Part shown: piece by piece, positions 35,201-47,643 of the stretch | Numbering within the stretch: the stretch's first letter is position 1 | Layout: each line of letters begins with the position of its first letter | Origin: Stercorarius parasiticus | Lineage: Eukaryota; Chordata; Aves; Charadriiformes; Stercorariidae | Direction: 5' to 3' | DNA length: 64,000 bases | Assembly: GCA_013396915.1 (NCBI GenBank) | Contig: VWZL01000728.1 | Coordinates: 1,888,561 to 1,952,560 of the forward strand | The notes under the pieces: model-generated | What the model saw: only the letters and a program-made list of their open reading frames with translations | Databases searched by the model: none | Told to the model about the DNA's origin: nothing | Position numbers and translations under genes: made by a program

Positions 35201-38200
35201 ACATGTGCAATCTCTTACCTCTTCTTCTCAACAAGTTCCTGATTTCTTTCATCTCCTTGAAATATTGATTCAGCAGGGCAAAGCTCTCTGCAGCAGAATC
35301 ACCTGAGCTGCACTCTGACACCTTCAGATTGAGGAGCACACGCTGCTTCTCCTCATCAATGCTCATTACCTTCGCAATCACAGTCTGTCCCACCACAAAG
35401 TGGTCCTTGGTGTCTGTCACAAACTTGTCACTCATGCTCTGTGCAAAGGAAACAAAGGGGCAAGGGTTACGAAGCACAGATGCTAACTATCAACCACCTG
35501 CAGTGATGTTCAGAAGTGTTTACGACTTCATGAAAATGCATAAGAGAAATTAACAAAGACTAACAAAAAAGCCATCCATTAAAATTAATTACTTAAGTCA
35601 CATGAAATCCTTGTAGAAGCTTAAGCTCACTTGAATAAAGTCCTTTGTTTCATTTCGGAAATGATTTAAAACACAGACCTAAAAGCAGCTTTTACCCTAC
35701 TGGAGGAAGCTGTGCAAATGCCGGATCCATGGCCCTACTGTTCCCTCCTTGTTATTGTTCTTTTGCTAAAAGCCATGTTTCAAGCATGCCTGATTACTCA
35801 CATGCTGTTTACTGAAGTGAATGCATTGCTTACCACTTTGGGCGCCAGTCCTGTCACGCCAAAAGGGAACTCCACAAACACTCCAAAGGGCATCACATTC
35901 CTCACGTAACCAGTCAACAGCATCCCAGGCTGGATTTCAGAGAAACTTCGCACAACTTGCTCCTCCTGTACAGCAGAAATCACTGCAGACTTTCTGCTCA
36001 AGGTCTGAACAACCAGTTAGGAAAAACGGGAAAAGATGAATGAAAAGAGCCTGATGCCAACCAAATCGGTGCTGCTAACCATTGGGCTAGAGCACTTTTT
36101 GCAGTACAGGAGCTCAAAATCCTGCAATCCCAATTTCGTTCTTGATCTCTCTACACTAAAATTTAGCAATAGATATCTCTTAAGCTGCTCAACATTAAAG
36201 ATACGTGCTTCACACTAGCAGAAATATCAACTTTCTAACATTTCAGTTCTGATTTTTGGTATAAGACCAGCAAAATTTTTGCTAAGGTTGTGATATGATT
36301 AACAGCCCAGAAGCTGGTTGGGAAGACCAGTCAATTCACAACCAAGTCTTGGTTCTGATGGGATTCTAGCAGCAGCCGAGCCTCACTTTTAACGCGAGCA
36401 AGTTATAATGACTCTTTGAAGCACTGCTAGCTTGAGAGGCACTTCCACTTCAACACACTAACTAGCGTATCTTCTTTTTGTTGCAGACACTCTGGATTCC
36501 TGAGAGATATCTCCTTCCCTCCGATTTGTTTGACTGGTTGAGGTGGCAAAGGATACGATACGCTCTCCCTTGTCACTTAGGCACATAACTCTGGGCAGGA
36601 CATCTCCCTCTTGAAGACAATGCCACAGAAGCTTGCAGTTCACAGCGAAGTCAGAGAGGTGCACTGTGGGAATCCAGGCTATCACATTGCCTTCATCTTC
36701 TAAGACTGAAACCTCTAGCCCGTTATGTTTTTTCTTCAAGACTTTCACATCAACCATCTGAAAAGAGAACAAATACAATGATATAAAATTCCAAGTGTCT
36801 TTGAAGTCATCCCTTTTGATGCACAGGGTAGCAAATGCTGTGCTGCAGGGCCTCTGACAGCTATGTATGAGAAAATCTCACATCGGTGTGGTTGAGCCTA
36901 AAAAGCACACCACCATTGATAGTAAAATAAAAGTAACTCATCTCACAGAAAAATCAAGAGCATTCTCTTGACTGTGACTTTCTATTTCAAGGGTGAAGGG
37001 AGTAATTCAAACAAGATTAGAACTGTCCTGTTCCTGCATTAGCAATATATGCAGGATGTTGGGAACCGTGTTCATTCCAAAGACAACAGGGAAGCATTTC
37101 AAAATATTTCTCTGAAGTTGTCTTTTTCCAGTGAGCAAAAGCAGCTACTTTTGGAGTGGTAACACCAGCAGCATCCACACGAAAGAGGACTCCACCTAGG
37201 AGTAAGAGCACTAATTGGTGCCTCCAGAATGACTGTGCTGGGACTCCTTTATCCTGACCTCTGACAACAGAGATCCTGGTTTTGATCCAGGAGGCGAACC
37301 ACACAATAAGAAATGGACATTTAATGCTAGTTCCTGACCACCAACAGCTTTTCTTCAAGCAACATTGTTCAAAGTGATACCAATTGTTTGGAAAAAAAGT
37401 AGGAAAAGGCAAAAAAGGGAGCAGTTACTGAATTCAATACCTCTCCTATTTGGTACTTCACTTCCTGTTTCTTCTTTGGAGTACATTCCTTTTTGTCCCC
37501 CGGGGCAGGCTTGCTTGATAACCTGAAGGACAACAAGAGCCTTTCCTGCTGGGGCTCACATTTTAAGACCATTACTTTAACAACCTGCAGCAAAAAAAAA
37601 CAAAACAAAAAAAAACAACAAAAGTTTAATTCAGTTGACCCTCTCCGCGGTGTGCTACCACCTACAAAATGAGACAGAGAAATGCGTACACAGTACACTT
37701 TTCTCCCACACCTAAGGATAGCAGGCTAGTTACTATAACTTAAGAGGTTCAACCAGAGACAAATGTCCTTTGGATCATAAGTATGGAAAATGGAAATACA
37801 TAATTATTAAGTGACCTGTGTGTAGCAAGTCTGTAGCAGAATTGAAAATAAAATTCAGATCTCCAGATTTGCAGTCAGAAAACCTGACCAGAAAGTTACC
37901 CTTCTCCTTAGCCAGCCAAACAGCAGGATTAAATACAAACAAAAGCATCAGAAAAAATAACAGGGCTGAGATCTCTATAAGCTTACCCACAACAAAGACC
38001 AGAACTTGGTGAGCAGCATGGTTCCCACAGTGCCAGGTTTAAGATAAGCAGGATTTGAAACAAACAGGAAAATCGGAATAATACAGAGGCACGAAACCTC
38101 ATCCTTCTGATTCTGTAGGTAAGAGTTAACTTCCTTAAAGAAACTGCAGCCTAGAACCCCAAACTTCTACTACAACTTCAGTAACTCAACCAAGGTAGTC

Positions 38201-41200
38201 CCTGTATCACATACCATGGTGTCTCCTGCCCACCAGAACAGAGACAGCCTAGAAACAAAGACAGCTATGTGAAATGCTCAAAGAAGAGCTGCCCCTTTCA
38301 GAGCCTAATCTGTTTAAATGCAGCACGACTATTAAAGTAAAAGGACATGAATGTCTCTTGGTGCAGCTGGTTCCTCCAGGAGAAAACCCATGTTGGAGCC
38401 AACTCAACTGCACATTTCCCTTTGCATTCAAACACAAGGCACAACACAGGTACACTAATTACCTGGCCATCATGGAAGACTTTATCTGGACAAGATATGG
38501 GTTCTGAGCTCAGCTCATTCTTGGGTACCAGACCTTTGACATCGTTGTAGAACTTCACAATGCAGCCAAACTCCTTCGCACACACCACAAAGCCATGTGT
38601 GATCAGACCTGGTTTTGCATCTTCATAACTGGAGAGGATTGGAAGCTTTGATTGGACAAGACTCTTCTTTAGAGTAAGGATCAGCTTCTTTCCTCCAGGA
38701 TTGCACTCTAGCACCTACAAGAATGGAGTACAAGACGGTTCAAAAAGCATGTTTGCCATTGTCCGATCAATCCAGCTGCTAAATACTCAGAACAAAAGAG
38801 TGCAAAGCAGCCGTAAGACCCTGCCTGGCAGCTCTCACCCGACACTGGACTTCATCTCCTATGTTGTACTTCTTCTCAGGCTGCTTCAGGATCACATCAG
38901 CAAGATGCATGGACGGTACAAGACCTCTAATCCCATCAGTCACTTTCACCTGCATCCCAATGGGTTTCAATGCAAGTACTTTGCCCTAAAAGCCAAAACA
39001 GGGAAAAGGATCCGTAAATTCATCATGAAAAACAGACCGTGCACAGGTAGGAAACAGCCAAGACATTGCGCCACCTATTATCGCCAAATCTAATCACCCT
39101 CCAAACAATAAAATCTTAACCCAACCGACACTCCACCCAACCAATTTGACCCACTAACTTTTATACATTACATAAGGTTGTTTTACAGCCTCTTTTCCTT
39201 AAGCACAGGCTACTTCTGCAATATCCCGATTGACTCCAGCAAACTAGAATTGTTTCCAGAGACATATCCAATACAGTCATGATTCCGACATAACAACAAT
39301 CATAACTGAGTAGCTTTCTGCCCATCAGCTGATTGTGATGGTCCATACATGAAATTTTACTTTGAGTGCGAGGCAAGTTTTAATTTCTTTCACTCAAGTC
39401 TTTCTAAAAATGTATTCATGGCCACAAATAAATGACTGACTGTGGCTGAAGTTTTATTGCAATGGCAGCATCATGAAAGAAAACCTAAACAAAATGGGAA
39501 AAGTATCACTTTGCATTAATCAAGTCCTGCAAGGAGAAGTTTTTTCCCCCTCACTTTCATCTCACTAGTCTGGATCAGAAGCTGAATATACATATTAGGC
39601 AGAGGAAATGCACATTAGCTAGGTCATTGTTCTAACTATAATGGCCACACAGTACTGCGTCAGTCCTTCAGAAGCTCACCTGCACCACATCCCCTGTGTG
39701 GATATCTTGGTATTGCAGAAACCGTGCTTCAATAACCTGACTAGGAAAGAGACACAGCAAGAGACAACCAATCAGTCAACTTGAAGGAAATCCAGGATCT
39801 TTGCCTTGTCCCAAATATCCATTATCCCACACATCCCCCAGTGCTCTACAACTCCAGAGTTCTGTGTTTTACTCCAACTGACCCACCTCCCAAAACAGCC
39901 CTCTGGACATAAAATTCATGGAGGTTCACCAGGCTCCATTTCAGGTGACAGCAACACAGTTATGGCCACCAGCCATGGCTCCATAAAAGGGGAATCCATC
40001 ATCTGCATTGCTTAAAGCCACATAGATGGAAATACCAAGAGGGAGAAGCAAAATGGGTTGGGACTTGGAAGATCAAGGTTAAATTTCTTCTTCAGCCACA
40101 GTCTTCTGACATGATCTCAGCAGATCACATGCCTCCCTGTGCCTCAGCCCACCAACTATACTGATGGTGTCTCGACTCCATGTAGTATTAGGAGGATATG
40201 CGAGATGCACAAACAACCTGACACAAGACAAGAGATACAAGCCAAAAACCCCAAATGGCAAGTTCCAGTCAAGCAAACCAATGTGGTATTTTCCACTCTC
40301 AACCAAATCCTTCTAATCCTTCAACCAATTTTCTGGAAGAGTCTATGAGACTTACTACTTCAGAGATACAATACACATCTCATCCATCAGGCTGTAGTCA
40401 ATGATCCGACACTTATGTTTGCATCCTGCCTTAAACGCCCCAGGTTTAAAGGATTTTCTGTTTTTTGAAAGATGTTTCAACTAGAAAAAAACAAATTACA
40501 ATTCAGTGTTTAGAAAATGGAAGTCCTGATATAGACCTTAGTTTGAAGTGGCAGCATTTGACCAAAGTGTTCCTCTAACATGCTCGCTCTATGCGGCAGG
40601 TCGCACCACTTCTCCCCTAACAACCCTCCTGCATTCCAACCAAAACAAGTGGAGGTACAATTTGGCAAACACCTTCCACATAGTCCTAATTTTGTTGTAT
40701 TTGTCTCACAAACATAAAGGTAGAAAATGAAACTTCTCCTAACCTCCTTTCCCAGGAGGCAAAGATAGCTATGGAGGACTTCCCTCATCACCCTAGTACT
40801 TACCCGTGCAAATGCAAGAGTGCCATCATCAAGCTCAAAGATGGAACCAAACTGCTTGTAGAAAGCTTTCACTGTCGACTCTTCCACCACTGCCCCCATG
40901 CGATCGTTGGAGAGCTGGTTTGGGGATCCCCCAGGGTGGAGGAAGGACTGCCGTAGAGTAAGCCGTACCACCTTGGAGGTGGGGTGGACAGAGAGGATGC
41001 AAGCTTTCATCTAGGAGAAGATAATGTTTGTTAAACACAAGTTTGTAAACAAAAAGAGAAGAAAGGCACACTGATCATGTTTAGAGACATTATGCTTGGT
41101 ACCTGAACTCTGTCCATGTACAAGCACTTCCCAATATTGCTAAGACATCGCTTCATTTTTAACAGCTTCACAAACGAGGGATTTTTGCCTTTGTCTGTCG

Positions 41201-44200
41201 TTTATGGGCTATTCTGGTACGTGATCACACAAGAAACTTTCTATCACTTGCAAGTCTGTTGTGCTTCCCAAATAAGTCTTCCATTACCCCAGCAATGGCT
41301 TTGCTCTTTACAGCTCTAAAGCAGCCATGATAGTAATTCAAATAAAAGATGAGAAAGACAGCTATCATCAGTAAGATTTTAGAGATTATTCCACTGAAAT
41401 GCTGGGGAAGACAAAAGATGTTGCAAGCAACACACCAACTGCAGCCATCCTTCACCCTCCTTACCACTTGATCTGGAGAATAGTTCATGGATTTCTCTGG
41501 GTCCATGTGCATGAAATCCACAATGCCAGTGAAGGAAGACAGAAAGCTCACTTTGATCCCGAGTGGGGCCACCTAGAATGGTAGAATGAGGAAGGAAAAG
41601 ATGCCCCAAAAAAACTGGCACTCAGTTTTCATGCAGCTCAGAAAGAGAAAGCAATTCACACATGTCACAACAAGGCACCGTCAGTGCTAATCAACAAGAA
41701 CATCACAGGAGACAGGAAAACTGCTGAGAATTCTGCTTTCTACATTGTTTTGCAAAAACAATCCTTCAGGTTTTTTGATAACGCTGTGTTTACTCTGAAG
41801 ACTAATGCTAACCTGTGGAATACTTTTCCTAGGCAAAGGCCGGAGAAGCACAAAATGGATCCTGTTCTGCTTCAGGCTTCATCACCAACTCCAGGCTGAA
41901 GCCTTTATACTCAATGGCATCACAACCAGGACAGAGATCAGACCTTAGGTGAATGAAGTGGGGGAAGTGTCTAGCAAATAGTGTTTGCTATTGCAAAATA
42001 ATAGAGCCCAAGAACAAAATTTTCCAGGGCATAAACTTCCATCTCTACTTCACCTGTCTCCCAACCTCCTGGCAAGGCTAAAAAAAAAAACAAAACAAAC
42101 CAACCAAACAAAAAAACCCAAAACAAACCAAAAACAAACAAACACCAAAAAGACACCCCAACCCAGAGCTTACCTTCTGCACTCGAGCTTTCACCACCAG
42201 CCCTGGTAATAAATTAGAGAGGGTCCAGTTCTGTCGCTCTGTTGCAAGGGATGCAGCAACCTCTGATCGATCAATGGACAAACGGACCACTCTTCCCTCG
42301 TTCTTTACTTCCACAATGACACAGTTCAGGTTCTGGCCTATTTTCAAGTCAGGCCCTACAAACACAAGTCGTAGCATAAAACATCCACCAGGAACACTCA
42401 GGGATTCCCTTCCGCTCTTTCCAAAGATTTTTCAGAGTTCCCACTATTTTAAGAAGCTAGAACTCCTCTCAACCTAAGTGAAGTCTATTGCCAGAAGGGA
42501 TGGATGGACTTGGAACAGTAACACAGCCTGCTGGAAAACAGGCTGAAACCCAAAAGCTTGTTGCAGACCAGCCACAAAACTGCTGTTTTCAGAAACTCAC
42601 AAAGACTCCACCTTGATCTAATCTCATTGAGGTTCACTAACACCACAGATACAAGAAGCTTTAATTCCTGTCATTCTCCACCTCCATTTTAACCCTAGCA
42701 GCTCCTCCTGCACTACTACTTACCTCTCTTGACTGCTTTGATGTAATTTTGGGCTTTCTGACGAGGCAGGAAAGCATGAGTCCCACTGACTCCAATATCA
42801 ATGAGGTAGCCATGGTCTTCCGCACTAGACACAAAGCCAGAGAGCAGCTGTTGGGAGGAAAACACTGCAATTCAGTAACGTGATGAAACAGCTGGGTCTT
42901 CAAAGAGTGCACATCTGGTAAGGGATTCCCCACCCAAATACTCAATTGTTTCATGAGAACGGAGAGCTGAGTTTTCTAGAGCAGCAGAAAGAACACTACA
43001 TTCTTTCTTATTACAGAGCTTATCTGGCAGTGGGGTCTCAACTCTACCCTTACCCAATTATGCAAATATGGAGTTCACAAACCAGGGGGGGGGGCGTGTG
43101 GAACCAGGATGCTCAAAAATAGCAGGTGCTCTAATCGCAGGCACTTGCCTGCAATCATAGAGCTGGAAACACAAAACTTAAACAACTAAGCACCTCTGCA
43201 AAGCAGGTTAAATATTATTCTCTACATAAATAACAAAGAAATCTACTCAGAAATAAGTCATTAAATAACTTGTCCATATTGAAACAGAATCAGGTGAATG
43301 AGTGACAACCTGGAACCAAGACGCAATACTGCCCTCTCCTCCCAGGTCTCATCCATGGTGGGAGCAGCTCCACATTCTGCTCTGATCCCAGGCAAGGACA
43401 AAGTGAAATGTTCCCCCATGCACTGTGCAAGAGGCACTTCCAAAGCCTACAGAGGCTGTGACAGACCCAGAACACATACCATGCCCGATGCTAGTGCTGA
43501 AGCATTCAGACCCTTATTGACCTTCCTGGGGTCGATCGATAATTTGATACTCCGACGTCCCTCAGCACTTTTCTCAACACTGGTCACAATGCACCTGACC
43601 AGTGTCCCTGGAGAATACATGTCTGGGAGCGAATTCAAGTCCTGCCCAGCAAGATGATCAAGAGAGAAACATACAAATTTTACAATAATAAATAATATAA
43701 GAAGGCCAGAATTTCTTACTGAAATAGCTTTTGAACTCAAAATCCCGTAGGAAAGTCCTATTTCTCTGTGAATGCTAAAATAAAAGACAGGAAATGCCAC
43801 AAACACCAGGATCTCAATATAGAGGGAGGGATGACATTACACAATGTTAGCAAGTCTAATAGGCTTTGCTTAAAAAAAAAAAACTGTGTGGGCCAGTCAG
43901 GAAGTTGCAGCTGAGAAAATGTACCTACACAACCAACAATGACCCCAACCTCATCTCCATCTTTAGCAGGAAAAACCACTACCACCAAAAGACTAGCACA
44001 GCTAGCAGATACCACATTCCACACAACCTTGGAAAAATTTATGGAGCGCTGACACCAGAGAGACAGCATAATAGATTATTCCATCCTCATTCTTCCTAGC
44101 AATCATCATTATAAGGAAATCGTAGCTTGCTTGGAAAGGCCAGCTCCAAACCAAGGTCAGTCTATGTTAGCACTACACAGCAGTACGTTGCATGAGGCAC

Positions 44201-45666
44201 ACAATGAAATGTGCCCTGACATCATCTTCCAACCACTTCCCTAACTTCTTCCCATCATTGCCTACAGCCAGGGATCAGTACTTAGCTTCAGCAGCAGACC
44301 ACACAAATCTCTTCATGTTCAACAGGCTGTCTAGAAGTTCCAAGGATTATTTCACCAAGCCTAAGGCACTGCAGGTGATCAAATTCAAGTCAGCTGTGGG
44401 ACACCAGAAACCAGGCTTCTAAGCAAGACCTCAGGGTTGGTTCTGAGGTATTATTAACACTCCTTAGCTCCCAGGCACAAATCACAGCCCCAGTCCAAGG
44501 TCTCACCTCCAGGAGTTCTCCTTGGGCCACCTGCTTGCTCAGCATTTTGCTGTAGGCATCACTGATTTGCGTGACCGGCACAAATCCTGAAAGTCCGTTG
44601 GGCAAGCTGACAACTAGCTCGTAGTCACTGACCTCTTTTATACAACCAAGGAGCAGCATCCCCTCACAGACCGCCTGGGAAAGCGGGAAGAATAGCATAT
44701 GGTAGATATCTTGGCAAGTTAGTGATAACAGGGCAGCAAACACACTTCTGTCCCAAATCACTGCCATATTTTACAGATTTAGTGAAGAAGAACATGCCAT
44801 TTTTACATACCACAGAAGAGAGATGCACACAAAATCAAACATTTATCCACAAACCTCGATTGTGAGCGGTTCAATATTCACAACACTGTCTTTAGCAGCA
44901 GCTGTTTTGTCTGCCTTGAACTTTTTCTGTTTTCCTTGATCACTTTGGCTCCTTTTTCTTTTCTTGGGTTGTTCTTCATGTTGAACCTAAAGCAGATTAC
45001 AAGCAGAGAGGGAAAAAAATAAAAGTGGATAAAGAGATAACTTTGCACCAAGGCAGAACTCTGCTGACAGGCATAAAATCAGGAGAAAATACTGGAATTG
45101 GAGAAAAAAAAAAAAGAACAACCTTGCTAACTGCTATACACCTACATGCAAGTCTTCCAAAATATCTCCTTTGGGCTGAGGCTGATCATTTATAAAACTG
45201 AATCTAGGGAATGGAGGAGTGGTGGAAGCAATCTGCACGACGCTCTACTAGCAGAAAAAGAAAGACCAAACTTAGTCCATATCCACTAACACCAGCCTCA
45301 CTACACAAGCACCTCAGGACAAGATGCTTGTGGAAAGTTTAAAAGCTAAAGCGCAATCGATAATTTTGATTGAACTTTATCATCATATTCAATGTGCACC
45401 AGACATCGGGGATCTTTAAGAGACCAGGAGAAAGTTGGGTGTCAGCAGTTTTCTCTTTCTGGAAGTCCCTGATATAGAAGTAAGGGATAGGAAGGATTGC
45501 AGGTCATATTCTGACAGTGGGAAATCTCTGAGAAGAGTTAATCAAGAACATGTAACCAACATACATCAAACAAATTGTCCCGCTCTAATTTTAGGTTGGG
45601 TGTTTTTCCCTCCGTGGGTTTTTTCTGGATGCCCCCTCGAGGAAAGTTTTCTTCCATGGATGGCAT
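20257..45666 (-). CDS. PDCD11: RRP5 homologue / programmed cell death 11, pre-rRNA processing factor
   Basis: RRP5 is a nucleolar factor needed for early pre-rRNA cleavages toward 18S and 5.8S rRNA. I joined 35 coding exons, 1836 residues (human 1871): 45666-45565, 44986-44855, 44674-44507, 43641-43480, 42847-42724, 42355-42174, 41572-41465, 41010-40804, 40480-40356, 39740-39680, 38985-38839, 38714-38463, 37584-37441, 36757-36557, 36004-35834, 35438-35219, 32940-32788, 31718-31603, 31434-30914, 30523-30461, 29562-29454, 28939-28850, 28520-28418, 27890-27713, 27045-26989, 26211-26089, 25802-25680, 25512-25323, 24914-24792, 24462-24319, 23272-23022, 22373-22205, 21981-21828, 21284-21119, 20428-20257. 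All junctions are GT-AG and keep frame. The start [12 protein letters not shown] aligns with human; an ATG at 45657 is in frame. Residues about 80-1380 carry a dozen or more S1 RNA-binding repeats, 1381-1533 an acidic/basic linker, and 1534-1836 HAT/TPR-like helices. The donor at 36556 (GTATCC) is weak. Confidence 0.97.
24082..24128. repeat. Intronic hairpin in PDCD11
   Basis: Arms GCCCTATTTTCATG (24087-24100) and CATGAAATAGGGC (24108-24120) pair with one bulged T around a 7-base loop CAGCCAT. A further GAGAA/TTCTC stem (24082-24086 with 24124-24128) extends it beyond a small bulge. It lies between the exons ending at 24319 and starting at 23272. Confidence 0.8.
29816..30250 (-). mobile_element. 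CR1 LINE 3' fragment, young, in a PDCD11 intron
   Basis: On the minus strand the copy starts near 'AAGATGATTAGGGGACTGG' and ends in ATTCTGTGTGATTCTGTG octamers. It has the same orientation as PDCD11 and lies between the exons ending at 30461 and starting at 29562. It is similar in extent and sequence to the copy at 4668-5106. One ambiguous base is at 30248. Confidence 0.93.
31719..32787 (-). other. PDCD11 intron, 1.1 kb
   Basis: GT-AG intron between the exons 32940-32788 and 31718-31603. AT-rich unique sequence; contains the hairpin at 31804-31844. No repeat recognised. Confidence 0.85.
31804..31844. repeat. 19-bp intronic inverted repeat in PDCD11
   Basis: Arms TCAGGAACTAAACTGAACC (31804-31822) and GGTTCAGTTTAATTCCTGA (31826-31844) pair around a 3-base loop TGT. 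The single mismatch (31811 with 31837) becomes a G-U pair in the minus-strand transcript, so the PDCD11 pre-mRNA could form an uninterrupted 19-bp stem. Confidence 0.88.
32941..35218 (-). other. Longest PDCD11 intron, 2.3 kb
   Basis: The intron separates exons 35438-35219 and 32940-32788, and the flanking exons join in phase 1. It holds AT-rich unique DNA and an A/C-rich tract at 34394-34424. I see no LINE fragment or gene in it. Confidence 0.85.
34394..34424. repeat. A/C-rich low-complexity tract
   Basis: Poly(A) followed by CAAA-type units on the plus strand; T/G-rich in the PDCD11 transcript. Confidence 0.8.
37585..37622. repeat. A/C-rich tract forming a splice-acceptor polypyrimidine tract
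   Basis: The plus strand reads CAAAA-type units. In PDCD11 sense it is a long T-rich run leading straight into the CAG acceptor of the exon starting at 37584, so it probably serves as the polypyrimidine tract. Confidence 0.75.
42080..42160. repeat. A/C-rich low-complexity tract next to a splice donor
   Basis: About 80 bases consist of AAAAC, CAAAC and CCAAC units. In PDCD11 sense it is T/G-rich and begins about a dozen bases after the donor of the exon ending at 42174. Confidence 0.85.
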
Positions 45667-45987
45667 ACTTGCACTTCTATAGGACAAATGACAAAACAGA
45701 GATTAAGTGGGTAGTTGTTACGCCTGTTCCTCAAAAACACTGAAGAGACTTAAGACAAAACTACCCCCAAACTCAGAAAGAATTCAGATGGCTACTTTAC
45801 AGTTAGTCAGTGACAAAACAGAAACTCACATTTCTGTTTGACTACACTGAAGTGTTGCCATAGTCCACCTAAATATGTGCATTCCTAATGCTTTTTACTA
45901 CTGTCCAACTGTACTAAAGTATTAATTTTTTAAGGCAGATACATGCACCACACAGATATTCATAAAACCGCTTTAGCCATAAGTTAC

Positions 45988-46060
45988 CTCAACAGATCTT
46001 TATTACCTTCATTGAGTAAACTGAAATTACCAGCTTCAGCCATCAAGCAGGAGGTTGTGA
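45988..46060 (-). other. PDCD11: Possible alternative first coding exon of PDCD11
   Basis: On the minus strand an acceptor-like CATTTCAG is followed by a 73-base candidate exon with ATG at 46043, 18 codons (MAEAGNFSLLNEGNKDLL) and a GAG|GTAACT donor at 45988. Spliced to the exon starting at 45676 it continues in frame into the accepted start, adding 22 residues. This is inference from splice signals and frame only; the human protein starts at the position equivalent to 45666. Confidence 0.3.
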
Positions 46061-46506
46061 CTGAAATGTGGAGTAAGCTTTGCCTGCAGCTTTACTTTTT
46101 GGATACTACCCTTAAAGGTTAATATAATTTGATATCTCTCTGTGTAAGCTATGTCTGTCTATCTATATATATATAATAAGTGTGTTTAACCTTTTTGTTC
46201 TTCAATCAGTAAACGACACCTTATTTATTAAGTCACGATTCACATCCTATTTATTACTTTGATTAACAAAACATAAATTAGCACTAAAACACTGTTTTGT
46301 CAAATTTAAAGTAGTCTGTTAGAAAACGTAAAACTACTTTGAGCGTGAAGGCACACAATAAAATTAAAACTCATCAAGGCACGCTCCGCCGAAGTGCTGG
46401 CTAAGCAGCAGAGACACCTTCCACGGCCGGTAACAGAGCCGGCTGCACCAGCCACGCCGCGCAGCTGGACCAGGCAGGGCCGGAGCTCTGCCCGCAGGGG
46501 CCTTAC

Positions 46507-46513
46507 CTTCCCG
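46507..46513 (-). other. PDCD11: Donor end of PDCD11 non-coding exon 1
   Basis: Immediately next to the gap the minus strand reads CGGGAAG|GTAAGG, a near-consensus splice donor with the exon ending at 46507. Because the first coding exon has its own acceptor at 45677-45678 (exon from 45676), a 5' UTR exon is needed; this fits, and its start lies in the gap. Confidence 0.65.
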
Positions 46514-47240
46514 NNNNNNNNNNNNNNNNNNNNNNNNNNNNNNNNNNNNNNNNNNNNNNNNNNNNNNNNNNNNNNNNNNNNNNNNNNNNNNNNNNNNNNN
46601 NNNNNNNNNNNNNNNNNNNNNNNNNNNNNNNNNNNNNNNNNNNNNNNNNNNNNNNNNNNNNNNNNNNNNNNNNNNNNNNNNNNNNNNNNNNNNNNNNNNN
46701 NNNNNNNNNNNNNNNNNNNNNNNNNNNNNNNNNNNNNNNNNNNNNNNNNNNNNNNNNNNNNNNNNNNNNNNNNNNNNNNNNNNNNNNNNNNNNNNNNNNN
46801 NNNNNNNNNNNNNNNNNNNNNNNNNNNNNNNNNNNNNNNNNNNNNNNNNNNNNNNNNNNNNNNNNNNNNNNNNNNNNNNNNNNNNNNNNNNNNNNNNNNN
46901 NNNNNNNNNNNNNNNNNNNNNNNNNNNNNNNNNNNNNNNNNNNNNNNNNNNNNNNNNNNNNNNNNNNNNNNNNNNNNNNNNNNNNNNNNNNNNNNNNNNN
47001 NNNNNNNNNNNNNNNNNNNNNNNNNNNNNNNNNNNNNNNNNNNNNNNNNNNNNNNNNNNNNNNNNNNNNNNNNNNNNNNNNNNNNNNNNNNNNNNNNNNN
47101 NNNNNNNNNNNNNNNNNNNNNNNNNNNNNNNNNNNNNNNNNNNNNNNNNNNNNNNNNNNNNNNNNNNNNNNNNNNNNNNNNNNNNNNNNNNNNNNNNNNN
47201 NNNNNNNNNNNNNNNNNNNNNNNNNNNNNNNNNNNNNNNN
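46514..47240. other. Assembly gap of 727 N
   Basis: All bases are N. The flanks are CpG-rich and belong to the two divergent genes PDCD11 and ATP5MK, so the gap very likely hides their shared promoter. Confidence 0.99.
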
Positions 47241-47643
47241 GGTGCCCGCGCCTGCTCCTGTGGGGCTGCGCCGGCGGGCGGGAGCGCGGCTCTCGGCGGC
47301 GACGAGCCGCGGCTGTCCCCCGGGGCGCCCGCGACCTTCAGCCGCGGCGTCGCTTCCCCGGACTATCGGGCGCCGCCGCGTTCCTTTCCCCGGCCCGACT
47401 CGAGCTGAGGCGAGGGAGCGCCGGGGTGGCAGCTGTCAGCGGCGTGGGCCCGGCTTCTGTGCGGGGCTGGGGCGGGGGCGGCAGCCGATGGCGCCCGGTG
47501 TCAAGGCAGGCGCCGGGCCGGGCCGGGCCTGGCAAGGGCACCGGGCTCTTCCGGAAGGGAAAAGCTGTGTTGTGATGTCTGGGCTCTGAGCCGTCCTCGG
47601 AAGGTCGCAGTGACTCTTTTTCAGCCTCTTGTGTCGGGCAGGC
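47241..47643 (+). promoter_or_regulatory. ATP5MK: CpG-rich promoter and probable 5' UTR exon of ATP5MK
   Basis: The 350 bases after the gap are very rich in CpG, as in a housekeeping promoter. A strong donor, GGC|GTAAGA, ends a possible first exon at 47643, which would splice to the acceptor at 48983-48984 before the ATP5MK start. Exon limits are inferred. Confidence 0.5.
47548..47557. promoter_or_regulatory. Palindromic ETS/GABP site
   Basis: CTTCCGGAAG contains the ETS core CCGGAAG in both directions. Such sites are common in promoters of nuclear genes for mitochondrial proteins, which fits ATP5MK. Confidence 0.45.

Noticed and set aside
46394..47575. 393-codon open frame across the gap
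   Set aside because: Most of it is N; there is no real sequence evidence.
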